A stretch of DNA of 64,000 nucleotides from Reticulitermes speratus (GCA_021186555.1 JAJKFL010000042.1:12640781-12704780), one strand, 5' to 3'; counted from the first letter of the stretch, positions 1 to 12,074 are shown. The notes: generated by a model from the sequence alone, not told the origin. Numbers and translations: made by a program.

Positions 1-1240
1 CTCGACTGTTAGACCACGCTGATTCGTTATACCTATCTGTCCTGCATATGAAGAAGTGACGCAGTTCAAACCCAGTTTTTCGATTAATCAGGATCACAGA
101 TGACAGTTTGTTTAACTGTTACCTGCTCTTCATTTAACATCCGGCAACGGGGAGGCCATGGCCCGAAAACAGCCCGAAGCGCCACAGAAGAAGAAGAAGA
201 AAGTTACTACCCACATAAATCATCCATACAAGCCACAATCCATTATCAATTAAGGCTTGTAATAGGAAATGCATTTTATTTAGAAACAAATAAATTGGCC
301 TTCCCACCTTATCGCAGTGGCACGTTTTCAGGCATGAAACTTCGAAGGCTGCTGATACTGTCTGTCTCGCTAGTCAGTTAGAAGATGGGTGTCTTAAAAG
401 AGGTACAACCTGGTCCTCCTGGTTGGGGATTGTGCGGGTAGGTTGGTAACCTACCTACTTAAGAAATACTGAATAATCATGTACTTCATCGGACCTGGGA
501 AGACAAAGAACTAGTACATGAAGTCGGAATAGAGGCTTTTGGAAATGGCCTAGAATTGAAAATGTTGAAATTCAGGCACGTAAATTATGACGTAGTTTGC
601 GAGCTGCTCTCATTCATTTTAGGGTTTGCTTCACCTAGAACGTACCACAGGCTCTGATGATGCCAAACGAGCCAAAACGTAAACTGATGTAAAATGCAGT
701 AGAGTGAAAATTACGGTACTGATACTGACTGAAGAGTTTGCAGTTGACCTTGGCAGTTGTTTTGGCTGGGGAAATCTGATAGTCCGTTGATTGTAAACAG
801 TAACCGATTTATTCCATTTTAAAATACACCAGACTTAAGTGCAGTCGTGGTGCGTGTGAAATAATAAAGTTATTTTCTATAGTGTTCTATGTGGTTAGAG
901 CCGTGCATAAATTTGACCTTAGGCTTGCTGTGAACGAAACACCTAATAAATGGTGACCAGTGGAAAGAAGGTGTCAGAGACTCATGGTTTTGACAGTATC
1001 TATATGTTTTCCCCTGACCGTCGTCGCGAGTGTTAAGGGACTGTACTCACGCTGTGCAGGCCGCTTGAGTAAGGGAAAGCAGCTTTATGTAAATCCACGT
1101 GTTGAATTAGGAACGGACTTGACTACATTATGAAGCGAAGAAAAATAATGATAATTTCCTGATATAAAATTTAGACAACACTATAAAATATGCATGCTGT
1201 ATAAAAGCTGTCATGTGGATTTGAGACAGGTCTCAGTGAC

Positions 1241-1243
<3 letters not shown>
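1..1243. other. No recognisable feature
   Basis: I see no gene, tRNA-like head, transposase or shared repeat here. The 93-codon frame at 100-381 has no recognisable motif and low-complexity stretches, and is probably chance. Confidence 0.5.
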
Positions 1244-1285
<42 letters not shown>

Positions 1286-1287
1286 GA
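1244..1287. repeat. (GT)n microsatellite
   Basis: An uninterrupted GT run of about 30 bases grades into GGGTGGGTGT. Confidence 0.95.
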
Positions 1288-1872
1288 CCCTGAAATATTG
1301 TGAGAAGATTCTTATGTCAGTGAGCTCACATATAAGTAGATAAGCGTGGTATGTGGTGGCACTTGGAACGTGTTGGGGATACAGCAGCATGTGGGGCAGT
1401 ACTCACGCACACGGAAGTACCTTGCTGCTGTGAGGCATGATCGCTATGCCTTTAATAATAACATTTCTGCTATGATCTGGCTAGCAGTTATGTTCATTTG
1501 GGGAAAAATACAGTCACTAAAACACAGCTTTGACTTTAGTATATTAAGAAACAGAGAAGGAATAATGTTTAGTACCGTATGTTTTCAAGACACAAATTTT
1601 TTGATGTTACAGTCACAGTACATAACCACATACGGTACACGCTAAGCTTTTCGACATGATCCAGTCATCCTCGGGGCGTGAATAAAATTATTATCAATGC
1701 ACTGCATTTATATCATTTATGAAAACAAGTGTCTGAATGGTTAAAGATCAAAGTTGGTTGTTTTGTGCACACTTAAAAGTAAAAAGTTCACGTTTTCCTT
1801 AAAACGTATATGAAATCGATTTAATGTTAAACTCTGAAATTAAGTTTGTGCTAGTAAACTTCCTCTAGGACA
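1288..1872. other. No recognisable feature
   Basis: AT-rich sequence. A 99-codon open frame at 1346-1645 shows no family motif and is not supported. Confidence 0.5.
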
Positions 1873-2110
1873 CAACATTTATTCCAACAACTGCACAATC
1901 AAAACAAACAATAGTTTTAAAAAAACTATATTTTAAAAAATATGACACTCATCATACATGTTTCGGCCTACAATGGCCATCTTCGGGGAGGTGGTTAAAC
2001 AAAGGAAGAAATAGCACTACATCACGGAGCAAAGACTTGCAATCTTGCTGAACCTATGTTACATTAATTTCATGCTTGAAGGCATTTAAGTTGAAGTCTT
2101 CAATCAAAAC
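1873..2110 (-). mobile_element. Solo arm of hammerhead-bearing element
   Basis: The start (TTATTCCAACAACTGCACAAT) matches the outer arm of the inverted-repeat element at 13602. About 60 bases in lies the same hairpin motif, read on the minus strand. No opposite arm is found downstream, so this looks like a solo or truncated copy. The right edge is uncertain. Confidence 0.5.
1951..1990 (-). ncRNA. Hammerhead-like motif, decayed
   Basis: On the minus strand: CCGAAGA, then U, a GGCC-AUUGUA-GGCC hairpin, GAAA, CAUG, UA. The catalytic CUGANGA core has U4 changed to C, and helix I no longer pairs, so it is probably inactive. It clearly belongs to the family seen at 13660 and 38276. Confidence 0.5.
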
Positions 2111-2398
2111 TTAGATTTATAATTTTACATACTTATTCCTCGTTTATTTAATTAGGCTTTAAACTGTTCAGTTTATTCAGTGTAAAATAAAGGAACGATT
2201 ATAATTATGAATTGAAAAGAACGTGGAAGAAGACTGTTGTGTCCTCAATTTAAAATTATATCCCAGCACAAAACTCGGGGAAATGAAACAACAGCATAAA
2301 CATCAGACAGGAGAGCCAATCTACGAGTTGAGGTTTAATGTTTATGTAGCAGGACATTACGTTTTTATTTAAGTTACATGGACTGAGAATACCTAAAT
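2111..2398. other. No recognisable feature
   Basis: AT-rich sequence between the solo hammerhead arm and the MITE copy. Nothing is recognised. Confidence 0.4.
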
Positions 2399-2565
2399 TA
2401 CGGACGCACAAATTCCGGGCTCCTCTTCGTCTGGGCGATGAAATTTTATATGTTGGCGCCTAATATTTGTGGGTTTAGCAAGGCCTTTGCTCTTTGTTCC
2501 CCTTTTAGCACCTAGAATTTTGAGGTGGCTGCTAAATTTTTGGAAAATATGTGCAGTCATGCCCT
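2399..2565 (+). mobile_element. hAT-like MITE, diverged copy
   Basis: It shares a collinear core with the element at 17749-17912, including GGCGCCTAATATTTGTGGG and a later CTAGAATTTTGA block. Ends are CGGACGCACA and a decayed TGTGCAGTCATGCCCT. No target-site duplication is visible here. Confidence 0.5.
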
Positions 2566-2703
2566 AAACCAAAAGCGTGTGAAGAACTATGCTGAAAGTC
2601 GCGCTATATTGAACCATGATAGACATGAAGAAAATAACTAAAGATTCTTGATATTGGAATCACACGCCGGTCGTCCTGACAGCAGAAAATAATAAGATAC
2701 ACC

Positions 2704-2738
<35 letters not shown>

Positions 2739-4098
2739 TAAGCCTACAATATATATAGGTCATCTTTCAAATTTGGTCGGTGAAGAACGTAGATTTGCTG
2801 GCGGACGAGCCTACTAGGTACGTGAGATGTCAAGGGCAAGGGTGTATTTTTGTTTCGTCTGCCAATCCGCTATCACTTTCTCCTGACAAGAGACTCGCTT
2901 CTAGCCTTTAGGTTGAAGATTCCAACATGCAAAAACTAAAATATGAAATATATGTGTTTCGTTTCCGAATTACTTCATTCCTCACGCTTTGTCGAACGGA
3001 CATATGCACTGTCTGCACATACAGTAGCTGTATGACACTGAACTGACACTTGTGGAATTATAAAAATACCGTAACAAACTGGAATTGAAACTAGGGAAAT
3101 ACAAAGAATCTTGTTAGGCATGCCTGCGAAGACGGCTACATTTGATGCCAATCACAAGACTGATGTTCACGTCATAAAAGAATGTCCGCTATGCGACTAA
3201 TCCAGCCGTGGCTTAGAGGAAGGAACGTAACAGAAGAGTTCTGTACAACTGTGCGATATAGGATAACCAGAAATTAATATCAGGAATGTTGGATGAACGG
3301 AATAGGTCATTACTGTCAAGTATATAAAGATTTATTCGTAAGGATACAAAAGGTTTTTAAATTAGTTGTAAAGTTTCATTACCCACAAATTGTTATAAGG
3401 GCATAAAAAAAGATAATTTTATTATAAATTTGGTCATGGTTGTCACAGAGTACGGTATCAGAATTCTAATTATGGAGATGGAGTCAGTTTCTGAAACGTC
3501 GGTGTATTTGAATCACCTGATGCGGCTATCAGCCACAGAGGATTTTATGTAGTCACCGTGAAAGCTGTAACACATACATAATTACGCAACAGCTGGGCGT
3601 CACACTGCTTTGTATTCCATATGGTCCGATGGTCCACACATTTCATTGTTCCACCAGAACGAAACATTTTATGCTTGACCTTAAGAAATTCACACCCGCG
3701 CTACTGCTTGCTACGGCACCTGAGCAGCAAGTTACCAGCGCTGATCTTTCAGTTGTACCTGATGCACTAATCTCAACAACTACTAATTTGAACACATGTT
3801 ACACTCGATGACGTCACACAACGCCTTTATCAGTGACCTTTCATCTACCTTTGAATTTCTACACACATTCGTAAATTTTCCTCTGGTTTAGTTACCGCCA
3901 TACTGAAAGCCAAGTCATTCATCAATTTCATCAGTGTTCACAAGTTCTGACTACCAATCTCGGATCATAGTTCGGCGTCCTTCTTTGGTGCATTCCACTA
4001 AAGGAGAAACTACATTAATGCTGTCACAGCACAATGTCATTTTACAAAATGCAATGAGCGTCAATGAGTTGAAATGAGGGAAGGCAAATTTAAATATT
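2566..4098. other. No gene seen; one AT microsatellite
   Basis: Apart from an (AT)n run at 2705-2735, I recognise nothing. A 60-codon frame at 3629-3811 is not supported. Confidence 0.5.
2705..2735. repeat. (AT)n microsatellite
   Basis: Alternating AT for about 30 bases. Confidence 0.95.
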
Positions 4099-4355
4099 GC
4101 CGATCTCGGTGGCCGTGCGGTCTAAGGCGTAGATCTGCGACCGCTAGATTGGTAGGATTGCGGGTTCGAATCCCGCTGAGGTCATGGATGTTTTTCTCTT
4201 GTGCTTGTTGTGTGTTGTGTATGTAGCGGCCTCTGCGATCAATCGTTCAGAGGAGTCCTACCGGGCGTGTGTGTCTAACTGTGTGTGATCTAGAAACCTC
4301 AACCATGAGGTGACCGAGGTCCGAGTTGGGCTGTTGCGCCATAGAAAAAAAAAAA
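4099..4355 (+). mobile_element. SINE-A copy 1
   Basis: tRNA-derived head with box A (GGTGGCCGTGCGGTCTAAGG) and box B (GGTTCGAATCCC), which would be an internal RNA polymerase III promoter. It is followed by a TGTGTGTTGTGT region, a GAGGAGTCCTACCG block, a GGGCTGTTGCGCCA end and an A tail. It is full length for this family (about 255 bp). The tRNA head resembles the Leu/Ser class but lacks an intact cloverleaf, so it is not called a tRNA gene. Confidence 0.85.
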
Positions 4356-5109
4356 TGTAAGTTTTACCTTTATGCGGAATTTATAATCAGCGCTGCCAAA
4401 ATGCATTGGGAAGAAATAAAATATATGATGTCTGTAAACTTTAAGAAAAAAATTACTCGTTTGTCCACGTTCCATCTTAGTTAATTAAGTACATTACTAA
4501 TTGATAAGAAACATGATCAACCTCTTACAGATCTTCAGGATTTCATGGCTGGTGTTCCTCGAACAATATTCCTATGGGTTGTTGCACGGTAGACCAAGTT
4601 ATATTCCTGTTGTCTCTGTACAAGATCTACCCCAAACTTCCCTTTCAGTATTCCAGAGACTGTCACAACCCTCGCAACCTTGCTATATAACTGACCAATT
4701 TCCTCCTCCCAGTCCTTCAGCATCCACCTGAACCGAATTCTGACACCCTGCAGACGTTCTTCCTAAACGTCGCAACAACTTAATGGTACTATACGGTGTA
4801 ATTACACCGAAGACTACAAATTTAGATGAAAATCCTCAGTAACAATTGCCTTCAGAAGAAAATACGGCTTGCTGTGAACTTTAACATTCATCAAACAATG
4901 CAGTGATGGAGATGTTAAGGATTGCAATTAGAATATAAACGATAAAAGGGTACCCCGTGTGAGATTTGAGGTTAAGACGGAGATGAATTGTACACTACGG
5001 CCATTTATTTATTTATTTATGCCTTTATGACGGACTTAGTAGCTTATAGGACCCCTTCATAGCATTTAACGGCAGTATAACTAAAGAATAATGTATTAGA
5101 AATGACAGT
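4356..5109. other. No gene seen; short (ATTT)n tract
   Basis: Two opposed frames at 4501-4731 and 4535-4723 have no motif. A TTTATTTATTTATTTA tract at 5003-5020 could be a LINE tail on the minus strand, but the adjacent sequence was not recognised. Confidence 0.45.
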
Positions 5110-5268
5110 GGAAAAATCTGTTGTAGTCTAGTTTGAAGTGTTATTTCAGGATTTGCCTGAAAGTACTGCGAAACACGTCAAGATACCAAAGTCAGTGTCT
5201 TAGCTCTTGGCCGAGAATTAAATCCGGGACCACCCGAATATGAAGCGCTACCCACTGAACCATAACAA
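5110..5268 (+). repeat. Dispersed repeat J, copy 1
   Basis: Translated on the plus strand it gives a GREINPGPPEYEALPTEP-type string, which recurs in degraded form at 25040 (minus), 52835 and 63150. I recall similar strings as a widespread repeat in cockroach and termite sequence, possibly exon-derived or SINE-like. The frame is interrupted, so I do not call it a gene. Confidence 0.5.
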
Positions 5269-6714
5269 AGATACCAAAAGCCTCTATTTTCTTATAAATA
5301 ACAAAAGTAGGTTAAAAGTGCAGAAGATCACAACAGAAAGGTCACGTATTGGAATAACAGATACTAGTGGCCAAATCGTGAGTAAAGGATTGAACTCGTG
5401 CACAAGAATAATGCTGTACTGCTTCTCATATCTTCATATAGGCCCTTTAGCAATTCCTCAGTGCAGATTCCCAGGACCTGGCATTGGCATTGTTTTGAAG
5501 TACGAGTGTGCTGGACAGTCTCTGGAATGTAGCGTCTTGATACATCACATGAATCTAATTCGTTTCAAAATGACATATAATCGTTTTTACTTCCCTCATT
5601 GTTAGTACCCGGCATGCTACACAGGCATGCAGAGTCGGAACAAAACAGTACAACGACATGTCGTGATCTGACGTCACAAAATGATAGTGTACCAACCACA
5701 CTGCCCAATCCAGCAACGGAAGCATATACAAAACACATGTACTCCTAAAACTGACTGAGAAGTCTTGAATACTTTCATGGTCAATTTTATGATAATGTTA
5801 AAATATTGACCATAAATTGAAAACAGCAAGAGAACTGGTAAATTATAAACATAAAAAGATTTTGAAGGAAATGATTGTGGCCTAGTCGAGGAATTTGGCG
5901 AAAGGCACTGAAGAATATCAAGAAAAAAACATCAGTAAGGACAGTCAGTATTCCGACAAAGATTGCAACCAGGCAAATCCGTAATACAAATGACCACTAC
6001 ACCAAAATGCTCGGAGTCTCTTCTTATAGGCTTATATATAAAGCAAGCCAAAAGTAGAGTCGACCTCAGTTATAACGTCATGAGAGGGACTGAACATTTT
6101 GCGTCGTTTAAACGAGTGTTGTTGTAACCGAGGAATATAATGTCGTGGTTAACAGTGAGGAATTACTTGGTACCACAGAATATCTGACGCAATAGGCGAA
6201 GTGAAGCATAAACCGATGTCGTTATAACCGGGTTCGACTGTAGTTTATTTCACTAAAAATGGTTCTGGACAAAACTACTAATTGTACTTAATGCAGTAAT
6301 AAACACATATGACTGAATGGGGGTACAAATCCACACGATCTTCACCTTGTAACTAGTAGTGGGTTATCACCTTCACGCTCCGGATGCTTTCACCTAGGAG
6401 AAAGAACGACGGTATTGATTTAATATGAGTTTAACGGGGCCATAAATTCTGCCTGGGTGTGGTGATGAAGGGAAAAAACTTCGTCTGACGGAAATTGAAC
6501 CCTGGTGGCTGATCCTGTAAGTCAGTCATTATAGGACTATGTAGGCCTACTGAATAAATACTCGCGGCATATTTTAGGACCATTAAGACTGCTTGAAATA
6601 CGTATTTATAAAACAAGCTTTTAGTGTGTGAAATTAATGAGCGAATTATTGAAAGAATCACATGTTTCACAAGAAAGATATTGTAGTACACATTTAATGC
6701 TATATGATTTAGGT
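5269..6714. other. No recognisable feature
   Basis: Frames at 5240-5605 (121 codons, overlapping repeat J), 5875-6057 and 6431-6748 have no recognisable domains. Confidence 0.45.
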
Positions 6715-6790
6715 TTTGGTAACCGCCTACCAAAATACACGGTGTCATAACCCAGAGGACATTTTAAATCTCCACGTTATTTGATACGTA
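6715..6790 (-). repeat. Dispersed repeat G, fragment
   Basis: It contains the ATAACCCAGAGGAC...AAATCTCCACGT block shared with 44030-44215 and 56607-56725. On the minus strand it reads as a VMTPCILVGGYQ-like string, matching the DVTPCSLV-type repeat I know from insect genomes. Confidence 0.45.
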
Positions 6791-6914
6791 TTTTTAAATT
6801 TGAGTCTTTGAATTACAAGAAAAAATATGATTTTTTCATAAAATAATTTCCTTAAGTATCATTATTTCCTTAATATTTCAATGTGTGAGTTCTTTCTTAA
6901 TTTCATTCCTAAAT

Positions 6915-7170
6915 TTGAGCTATGTAGTAAGGAGAAGAAGAATATAATTCTAACTTTACAGGTCTTCTATGGCGGATAATATTAAAGTGAATCTTAAAGG
7001 AGTAGGATTTGAGGGTGTGGACTGGATTTACCCCTATATGGCTCAGAACAGGACCAGTGGCAAGCTCTTGTGAACACGGTAATAAAACACCGGGTTCCAT
7101 AAAATGAGGGCGAATATCTTGAATAGCTTAGGAACTATCAGCTTCTCAATAATGCCTCTCCTACGCAGGG
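6915..7170 (+). mobile_element. LINE 3' end (RT tail family 1), diverged
   Basis: Plus-strand reading gives a degenerate LLKE...WTGFTPIWLRTGPVASSCEHGN, corresponding to the WI-LAQD--WRALVN end of the reverse-transcriptase ORF. The 3' UTR block GGGTTCCATAAAATG...AGCTTCTCAATAATGCCTCT then follows. It is 5'-truncated with several frame breaks. Confidence 0.65.
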
Positions 7171-8754
7171 TTAGTCACTCAGCTACATGTCTACCAGTCC
7201 ATCAACAAGCGATGTGTACGTCACCAAGCTTAAAGCAGTTATACAGGAAACGATATATACACCTATGTCCTACGCGAGATCAGAACCCATGGCTTCAGTA
7301 TTGGAAGAGCGCCAGAAGCAATGCTTTTATAGTTATCAGTGTCCATATTTGAAGACTACGGTTAATATTACTGCACAGTTGGCGCTACTGGATTACGGGT
7401 GGCGGACCAGTATACGCCCATATCAAATTACCTGCCTGATATGGGCCCACGTGGAAAATTCCTGTTCACAGGCCATTTAGGATTACGATATACTAAAGCA
7501 GTTATTAATCAAGAGGCAGAGACCCACCCTACAGCACACTCCATTTCTACATTCCATACCACACCGACTTCAATAACCTTCACCCCTGGTCTACTAGTGT
7601 TAGCGTTACTATTTGAATTTTCTTTTATTTTCGTACGCTAAGTTACGGTAATCTGAGCGTCCTTGGTATCAGTAGATTGTAGAGTTGAATTATTCTTTTC
7701 TCTTTTTGCTGATCAAACGTAATCGATTACATTACACAGGGCGTTATCTTTAATCTCCGGTCTCAGCACGGCAGCTGTCGCCGGAGCTTTATCGCATACG
7801 CAACCCGCCCATGCCGGGAGTTCATAATCCTTACTTCCGCTGCGTACTCAAAATTATCAGGATCGGTAGTCAAGGGTTTAAGGCCCAGGACACTAAGAAT
7901 CAGCAGTGATAAGCAAAGTAAAAAACTTCCCTTCCAATTTGTCTAAAATTTCTGAGTATGGGGTGGTTCTGTTCGCTTATTTTGCAGCAGGGCAGAGGTT
8001 CATTATCCTCACGAATTTTAAAAAGAATCGGTAAAGACTCGACCGCCTTATGGATTCAAATGTTCTGAAATTTTACGTCCTGTCGACTGATAGTTACGAC
8101 GTTTCGAAAGATCGTACAGTGATATTTCTGGAACGTTTCATCCTGAAGATGAGGAAACTACGACCTTTTGACACATCGATAATTATTTATCAGTCGACAC
8201 GGCGTAACATTCCGCAAGACTTAATATTCAGCAACACCTTAAGGACATTCTGAGTCGCATACCATCGTTTGTACGTCATGAGCGCAGGCAGTGCCGAGAA
8301 CTGTGCGTTCCTTAACAATGTTTTCCGACGCAATACAAACCAGCAAGCAGTAGGATATGCAGACGGATGCAATGCTCTCGAGCTGTCGCAGAGTTTCCGA
8401 GAAGCTGAAAAGCAGGAAACGCGTTCTCTGGATACCTTGAGAGTTCGCGTTACCGTTCGTTCATCTGCAGCTCGGATAATCAACCTGCACTGAACAGAAG
8501 GAATGCATGACTGCTGTCCTTTGTGTTTCGTCCGCTGCGTAGTCGAGGTGGGCCTACATCTGAATCCTTTAGAAACTGATAGTCGGCCAGGGAGTGGTGA
8601 AATTCCCAGTATTTTATGGGGCCAAAAGATTCACAACAGTCCGGCACTGGTTTCTGTCCTGAGCAAGGACGGAAAGAAAATGTTATACATAGGACTGATA
8701 TTTATTCTAACGCACGAACCGTCGAGCATGATGGAGAATATCATTACTTGTTTC
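7171..8754. other. No recognisable feature
   Basis: Several 60-100 codon frames on both strands have no motif I recognise. 7740-7860 is locally more GC-rich, without other gene signals. Confidence 0.45.
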
Positions 8755-9000
8755 TCCCCGTCACCATATGCATTTCTTATATTTATATTCCTCCCCTCAG
8801 TATTCCTTTACTGATTTCCCATTTTTTGTCCATCTTATCTTCATTCACCTCCCTTTCTTTCCTACCTCTCCTTCATAGGCATTTGCCTCACTTCCTTCCC
8901 TTCCAATACCCCGTTCCTAAGTTTATCTCCTTTTCTTTTTTCTCCCGCATTCCTGTCGCATCCCTTTCATATTTCCATCATATCTTCACTCATCTCCCCG
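8755..9000. repeat. Pyrimidine-rich tract
   Basis: About 245 bases made almost entirely of C and T on the plus strand (CCTCCC, TTCC and TTTCTCC blocks) with few purines. It opens a 138-codon frame (8616-9032) whose product is only F, S, L, P and H, so that frame is a composition artefact. Confidence 0.6.
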
Positions 9001-9298
9001 TATCCCAGCATCGATGCATTTGGGTTTCCTGAGCGTAACAGAAATTAGCTATTTTGGGGTGGGGGGGGGTTTGTAACTGGGTATCTGAGAACAAAACTTG
9101 GTGGATTAGTGAACAGTGCTCCTACTTGGTGGGTTATCCGTTCTTCTAGGATTTGACGCAGCATCAATAGGTAAATGAATTCCAAAGTTTCTTCTTGGAC
9201 ACTTCAACCCTGGAAGATTTGACCATCCGTTGTCTCGAAGGGTCGGGAACAGATTACACAATGACCAAGGGTTAATCCCAGGAGAAAAATACCTCAGC
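9001..9298. other. No gene seen; G run
   Basis: It contains a nine-base G run (9061-9069) and no other recognised feature. Confidence 0.5.
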
Positions 9299-9311
9299 TA
9301 CACCGCTGTAA

Positions 9312-9606
9312 GTGGGCCGGGATAGCTAGTCGGTATAGCGACTCGCTACGGGCTGGACGGTCCGGGGATCGAATGCCAGTGGGGGCGATATTTTCCGCAA
9401 CCGTCCAAACCGGCCCTGAGGCCCACCCAGCCTCCTATACAATGGGTACCGGGTCTGTTTCCCGCGGGTAAAGCGGCAGGGGCGTCAGGTTAACCACCCA
9501 CCCTCATCTAGTGCCAGGGTTAAAGAAAGAGTAGAGCTATACCTCTACACCCCCTCTGGGCCTCCATGGCCTGTTGTAGGAAGAACTTTACCTGTTACCT
9601 TTACCT
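9312..9606 (+). mobile_element. SINE-B copy 1, full length with TSD
   Basis: tRNA-like head with box A (TAGTCGGTATAGCG) and box B-like GGGGATCGAATGCC, then a conserved body (CCCAGCCTCCTATACAATGGG, GTAAAGCGGCAGGGGCG, AGAGCTATACCTCTAC) and a TTACCTTTACCT tail. A 13-bp perfect target duplication TACACCGCTGTAA flanks it at 9299-9311 and 9607-9619, which fixes both ends. Confidence 0.9.
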
Positions 9607-9749
9607 TACACCGCTGTAAAAACCTAAACCCTTGCACTCCTTCATGTTTGGGAGGTTTAGGTTTCAAAACTCAGCCTGAAGACCGATCATTATGAGGCCC
9701 TTATCTTTACGCTATTCATCCTGTTGTGTTAACTTACATGAAAGACTAA

Positions 9750-9850
9750 TACATATATCCGTCCAACACAACTTTTACTTTGTTACTTAACTGACAGCTA
9801 CATGTTTCGGTTTTAAAACTAATCAACAGCAGACTACACAAGAATTAGAC
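9750..9850 (-). mobile_element. Hammerhead-like relic, divergent subfamily
   Basis: On the minus strand GUUUU/AAAAC, then CGAAAC, AUG, UA, then a tail ending AAGTTGTGTTGGACGG. The core reads CUGUUGA, so it is decayed. The tail is shared with plus-strand copies at 19190 and 34505, which places the three in one subfamily. Confidence 0.4.
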
Positions 9851-10680
9851 GAAGGTAAAATGTACAACAGTAAAATCAAAACTATTGAAGATTCAGATAT
9901 CAAATTTGTCACAACTGGAATCCATAAACATCATCAATAATAATAAAAACCTTCTGGTATATCGAAGAGTGGCGGTTAAGTCTGCAGCTTCACACCACAC
10001 AAAGTCCACCCCCGATGTAGCCCCACCCTCACTTAGCGCCCGTGAAATTCTGTGAACACAAGTTCCAAAATATTGTAACGTTGTTCACCGCCGATATAGC
10101 GCCACTCCCGCTAGCCGCCATCTGCCGCAGACTTTGGTGCAGAAATGTGCCCATAAGCGTCTGACATTGCGCCATTTTTGAAAGTATTTAAGGAATGCGG
10201 GTAGTGTGGGTTGGGATTTCAGCCCGGTTGAGATTGAGCGACTACTATCCGTGCAAAAACGTTCATCGTCTACGCAATACAGAAAGCTCTTTTCAGCTGT
10301 TACATTGGCCACGTTATTTGAGACTGGTGTTTTGTATCGACTCGCTACACATTCAAACAGGTAGTGACCTCATAACCCCGGCTCCCTTTTGCCTCACCCC
10401 CGCAAGTTTCAAGTTATCAGTCCCAGACTGTTTAGAGTTTAGACGAATGTCTGCAGAATTAAAAAGCACATTGCACACCGGAGCGATAACGCGGCTGTCA
10501 CTGTCAGAACAACGTAATATTACACGACAGTTGTAATTTTATTACTGAAGCACGGGGAAATGGAAAGTATTATTGCTAGTGCAACGGAAGAGGTCTGTGC
10601 TTATACAGTCCAATTTCCTGTAGCTTCCAGCAAAATATAGCTTACGACTTTTCGTTATTATGGGACCAACCCATCAGTCG
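9851..10680. other. No gene assigned; CpG-richer stretch
   Basis: 10080-10330 is richer in GC and CpG than its surroundings and carries overlapping frames on both strands (10085-10312 minus, 10195-10536 plus) without recognisable domains. Two similar blocks about 80 bases apart (near 10009 and 10089: CCGATGTAGC and CCGATATAGC followed by C-rich sequence) look like an old imperfect duplication. Confidence 0.35.
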
Positions 10681-10681
10681 G

Positions 10682-10874
10682 CACTCTGTTGGTGACATAC
10701 TCAGAGAAAATAATAAGCGGGAAAATCTAGCCAGTGCTAACATAAAAAACTTAAAGGTACAAAACATGAAAACCTGGAGGAAGCATTAGCAATATTGATT
10801 GGGCAGTTAAATGCTAAAAATGGTACAGCTACAGACGAGGTTATGAGGGCAAGGGCGAAGATGATTTGCAAGTA
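10682..10874 (+). pseudogene. pogo/Tigger-type transposase, DNA-binding domain relic
   Basis: Two adjoining frames together cover the N-terminal helix-turn-helix region of a pogo/Tigger (CENP-B-like) transposase. Frame one (from 10682) reads HSVGDILRENNKRENLASAN. A frameshift near 10765 leads to LEEALAILIGQLNAKNG, then a DEVMRARAKMI segment. The order (VGDIL, then a basic linker, then LE-AL--W--Q--AKN, then I--KAK) matches the family as I know it. Family proteins are about 450-600 residues and only about 60 remain, with no catalytic region nearby and no inverted repeats found. It is a fossil. Confidence 0.6.
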
Positions 10875-10879
10875 CTGTA

Positions 10880-11998
10880 CACTACTATGTATTAAATGTG
10901 CTTCTAGTGTGTTCGTATTTTGTACGTAACATTCTTCATCATCTTAAATACATTTTGTGATTTTAAAAATGCTACGGTATATCGCTGTACCGCCACCCTT
11001 GAATTAAAGCAACAAACTGCGGTGAAAATACGGTGCCTGTGTTTGGGAGTTTACTGTAGTTGTATGAGTCTACAGTCGTTAAAATCTTTCGAAACACAGG
11101 CAGTGGTAATGAGTGTTAAAACCCATGGCTGTAAAGTCCAGGGGTTTATACTCTGATGTACGTACATATATATATTCAAATAACTTGACACCTGAGTTCC
11201 GTAACAGTGCACACAGCTGTAGTCGGCACGGTCAGGCCGCTGCTTGGCTCACGTCGGCATGACCAGGATATGTTGTACCTGTTCCAGAAACATCTACTTT
11301 GTTGGGAGTAGGAGTACATTGTCTATCTTCATGGCAACGCTCGATTACCCTGCTAGTAACGTCTCTCTCTTTGCTATAAATTACTTTGTTAGAAATTTTT
11401 GACACTCCAATTCGCTCCATTGCTTAAATGACACTGCAGAGTCCTGCTAGTTATTAGACAATGTTTTTGAAACGGAGAGAAAAAGGTTGGTGCTGCGTGC
11501 GCAGTGTTTCCCCCTGACCAGCTTGCCTCTTCACCCCTGCGCTAAAGGGTTCAAGATTATCTGACGAGGACAGTACTTGTAGTCTGGTAATTTGTGGGTT
11601 GCGTGCGAGGGTCATATTATTGTAATATTGGGCATCTGTGTGTTAGCTTACACAGAGTGTGGCAAAAGAATTGACGATTTTCAGATCGCTGTTTTGATTA
11701 ATTCTTTTGAATATAAGAAACAAAATATTACGGAGCATTTGAAGTGAAATTCTATTTAATGTACGTTTCTTTTATTTTTTAAAAATTACATCTCCTAAGT
11801 GGTCTTTCTGGCATGCAGTACATTCCTGTAACTGTGATCTGCAATTAACCATAACATGGCAGCGGGACGTTTATCAGCAGCTCTAATTTCCACCCTGACT
11901 TGCTCTTTCGTCCCTTAATGTGATGATATTCAGAACTCAACTGTAACTAGCGTACTGCGATGTCGGGGACAAGTTGTGTGTCTTCGTGCAGTTACGGT
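10880..11998. other. No recognisable feature
   Basis: Frames at 10920-11156 (plus) and 11232-11420 (minus) have no motif. A CACAGAGTGTGGCAAAAGAA block near 11652 looks like a Tc1/mariner terminus, but I could not find its partner. Confidence 0.4.
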
Positions 11999-11999
11999 C

Positions 12000-12074
12000 A
12001 GTTTCCGATCACGGTTACAGGAACGTATTGCACGCCAGGGAGACTACTTAAGAGATGTGATTTTTAAAAATTAA
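12000..12074 (+). pseudogene. Possible mariner-type transposase C-terminus
   Basis: The open frame SFRSRLQERIARQGDYLRDV followed by IFKN and a stop resembles the R-R---CI---G-H-- tail that ends many Tc1/mariner transposases. Upstream codons do not hold the frame and no inverted terminal repeats are convincing, so this is tentative. Confidence 0.3.

Noticed and set aside
8616..9032. 138-codon open frame
   Set aside because: It is an artefact of a pyrimidine-rich tract and encodes only a few residue types.
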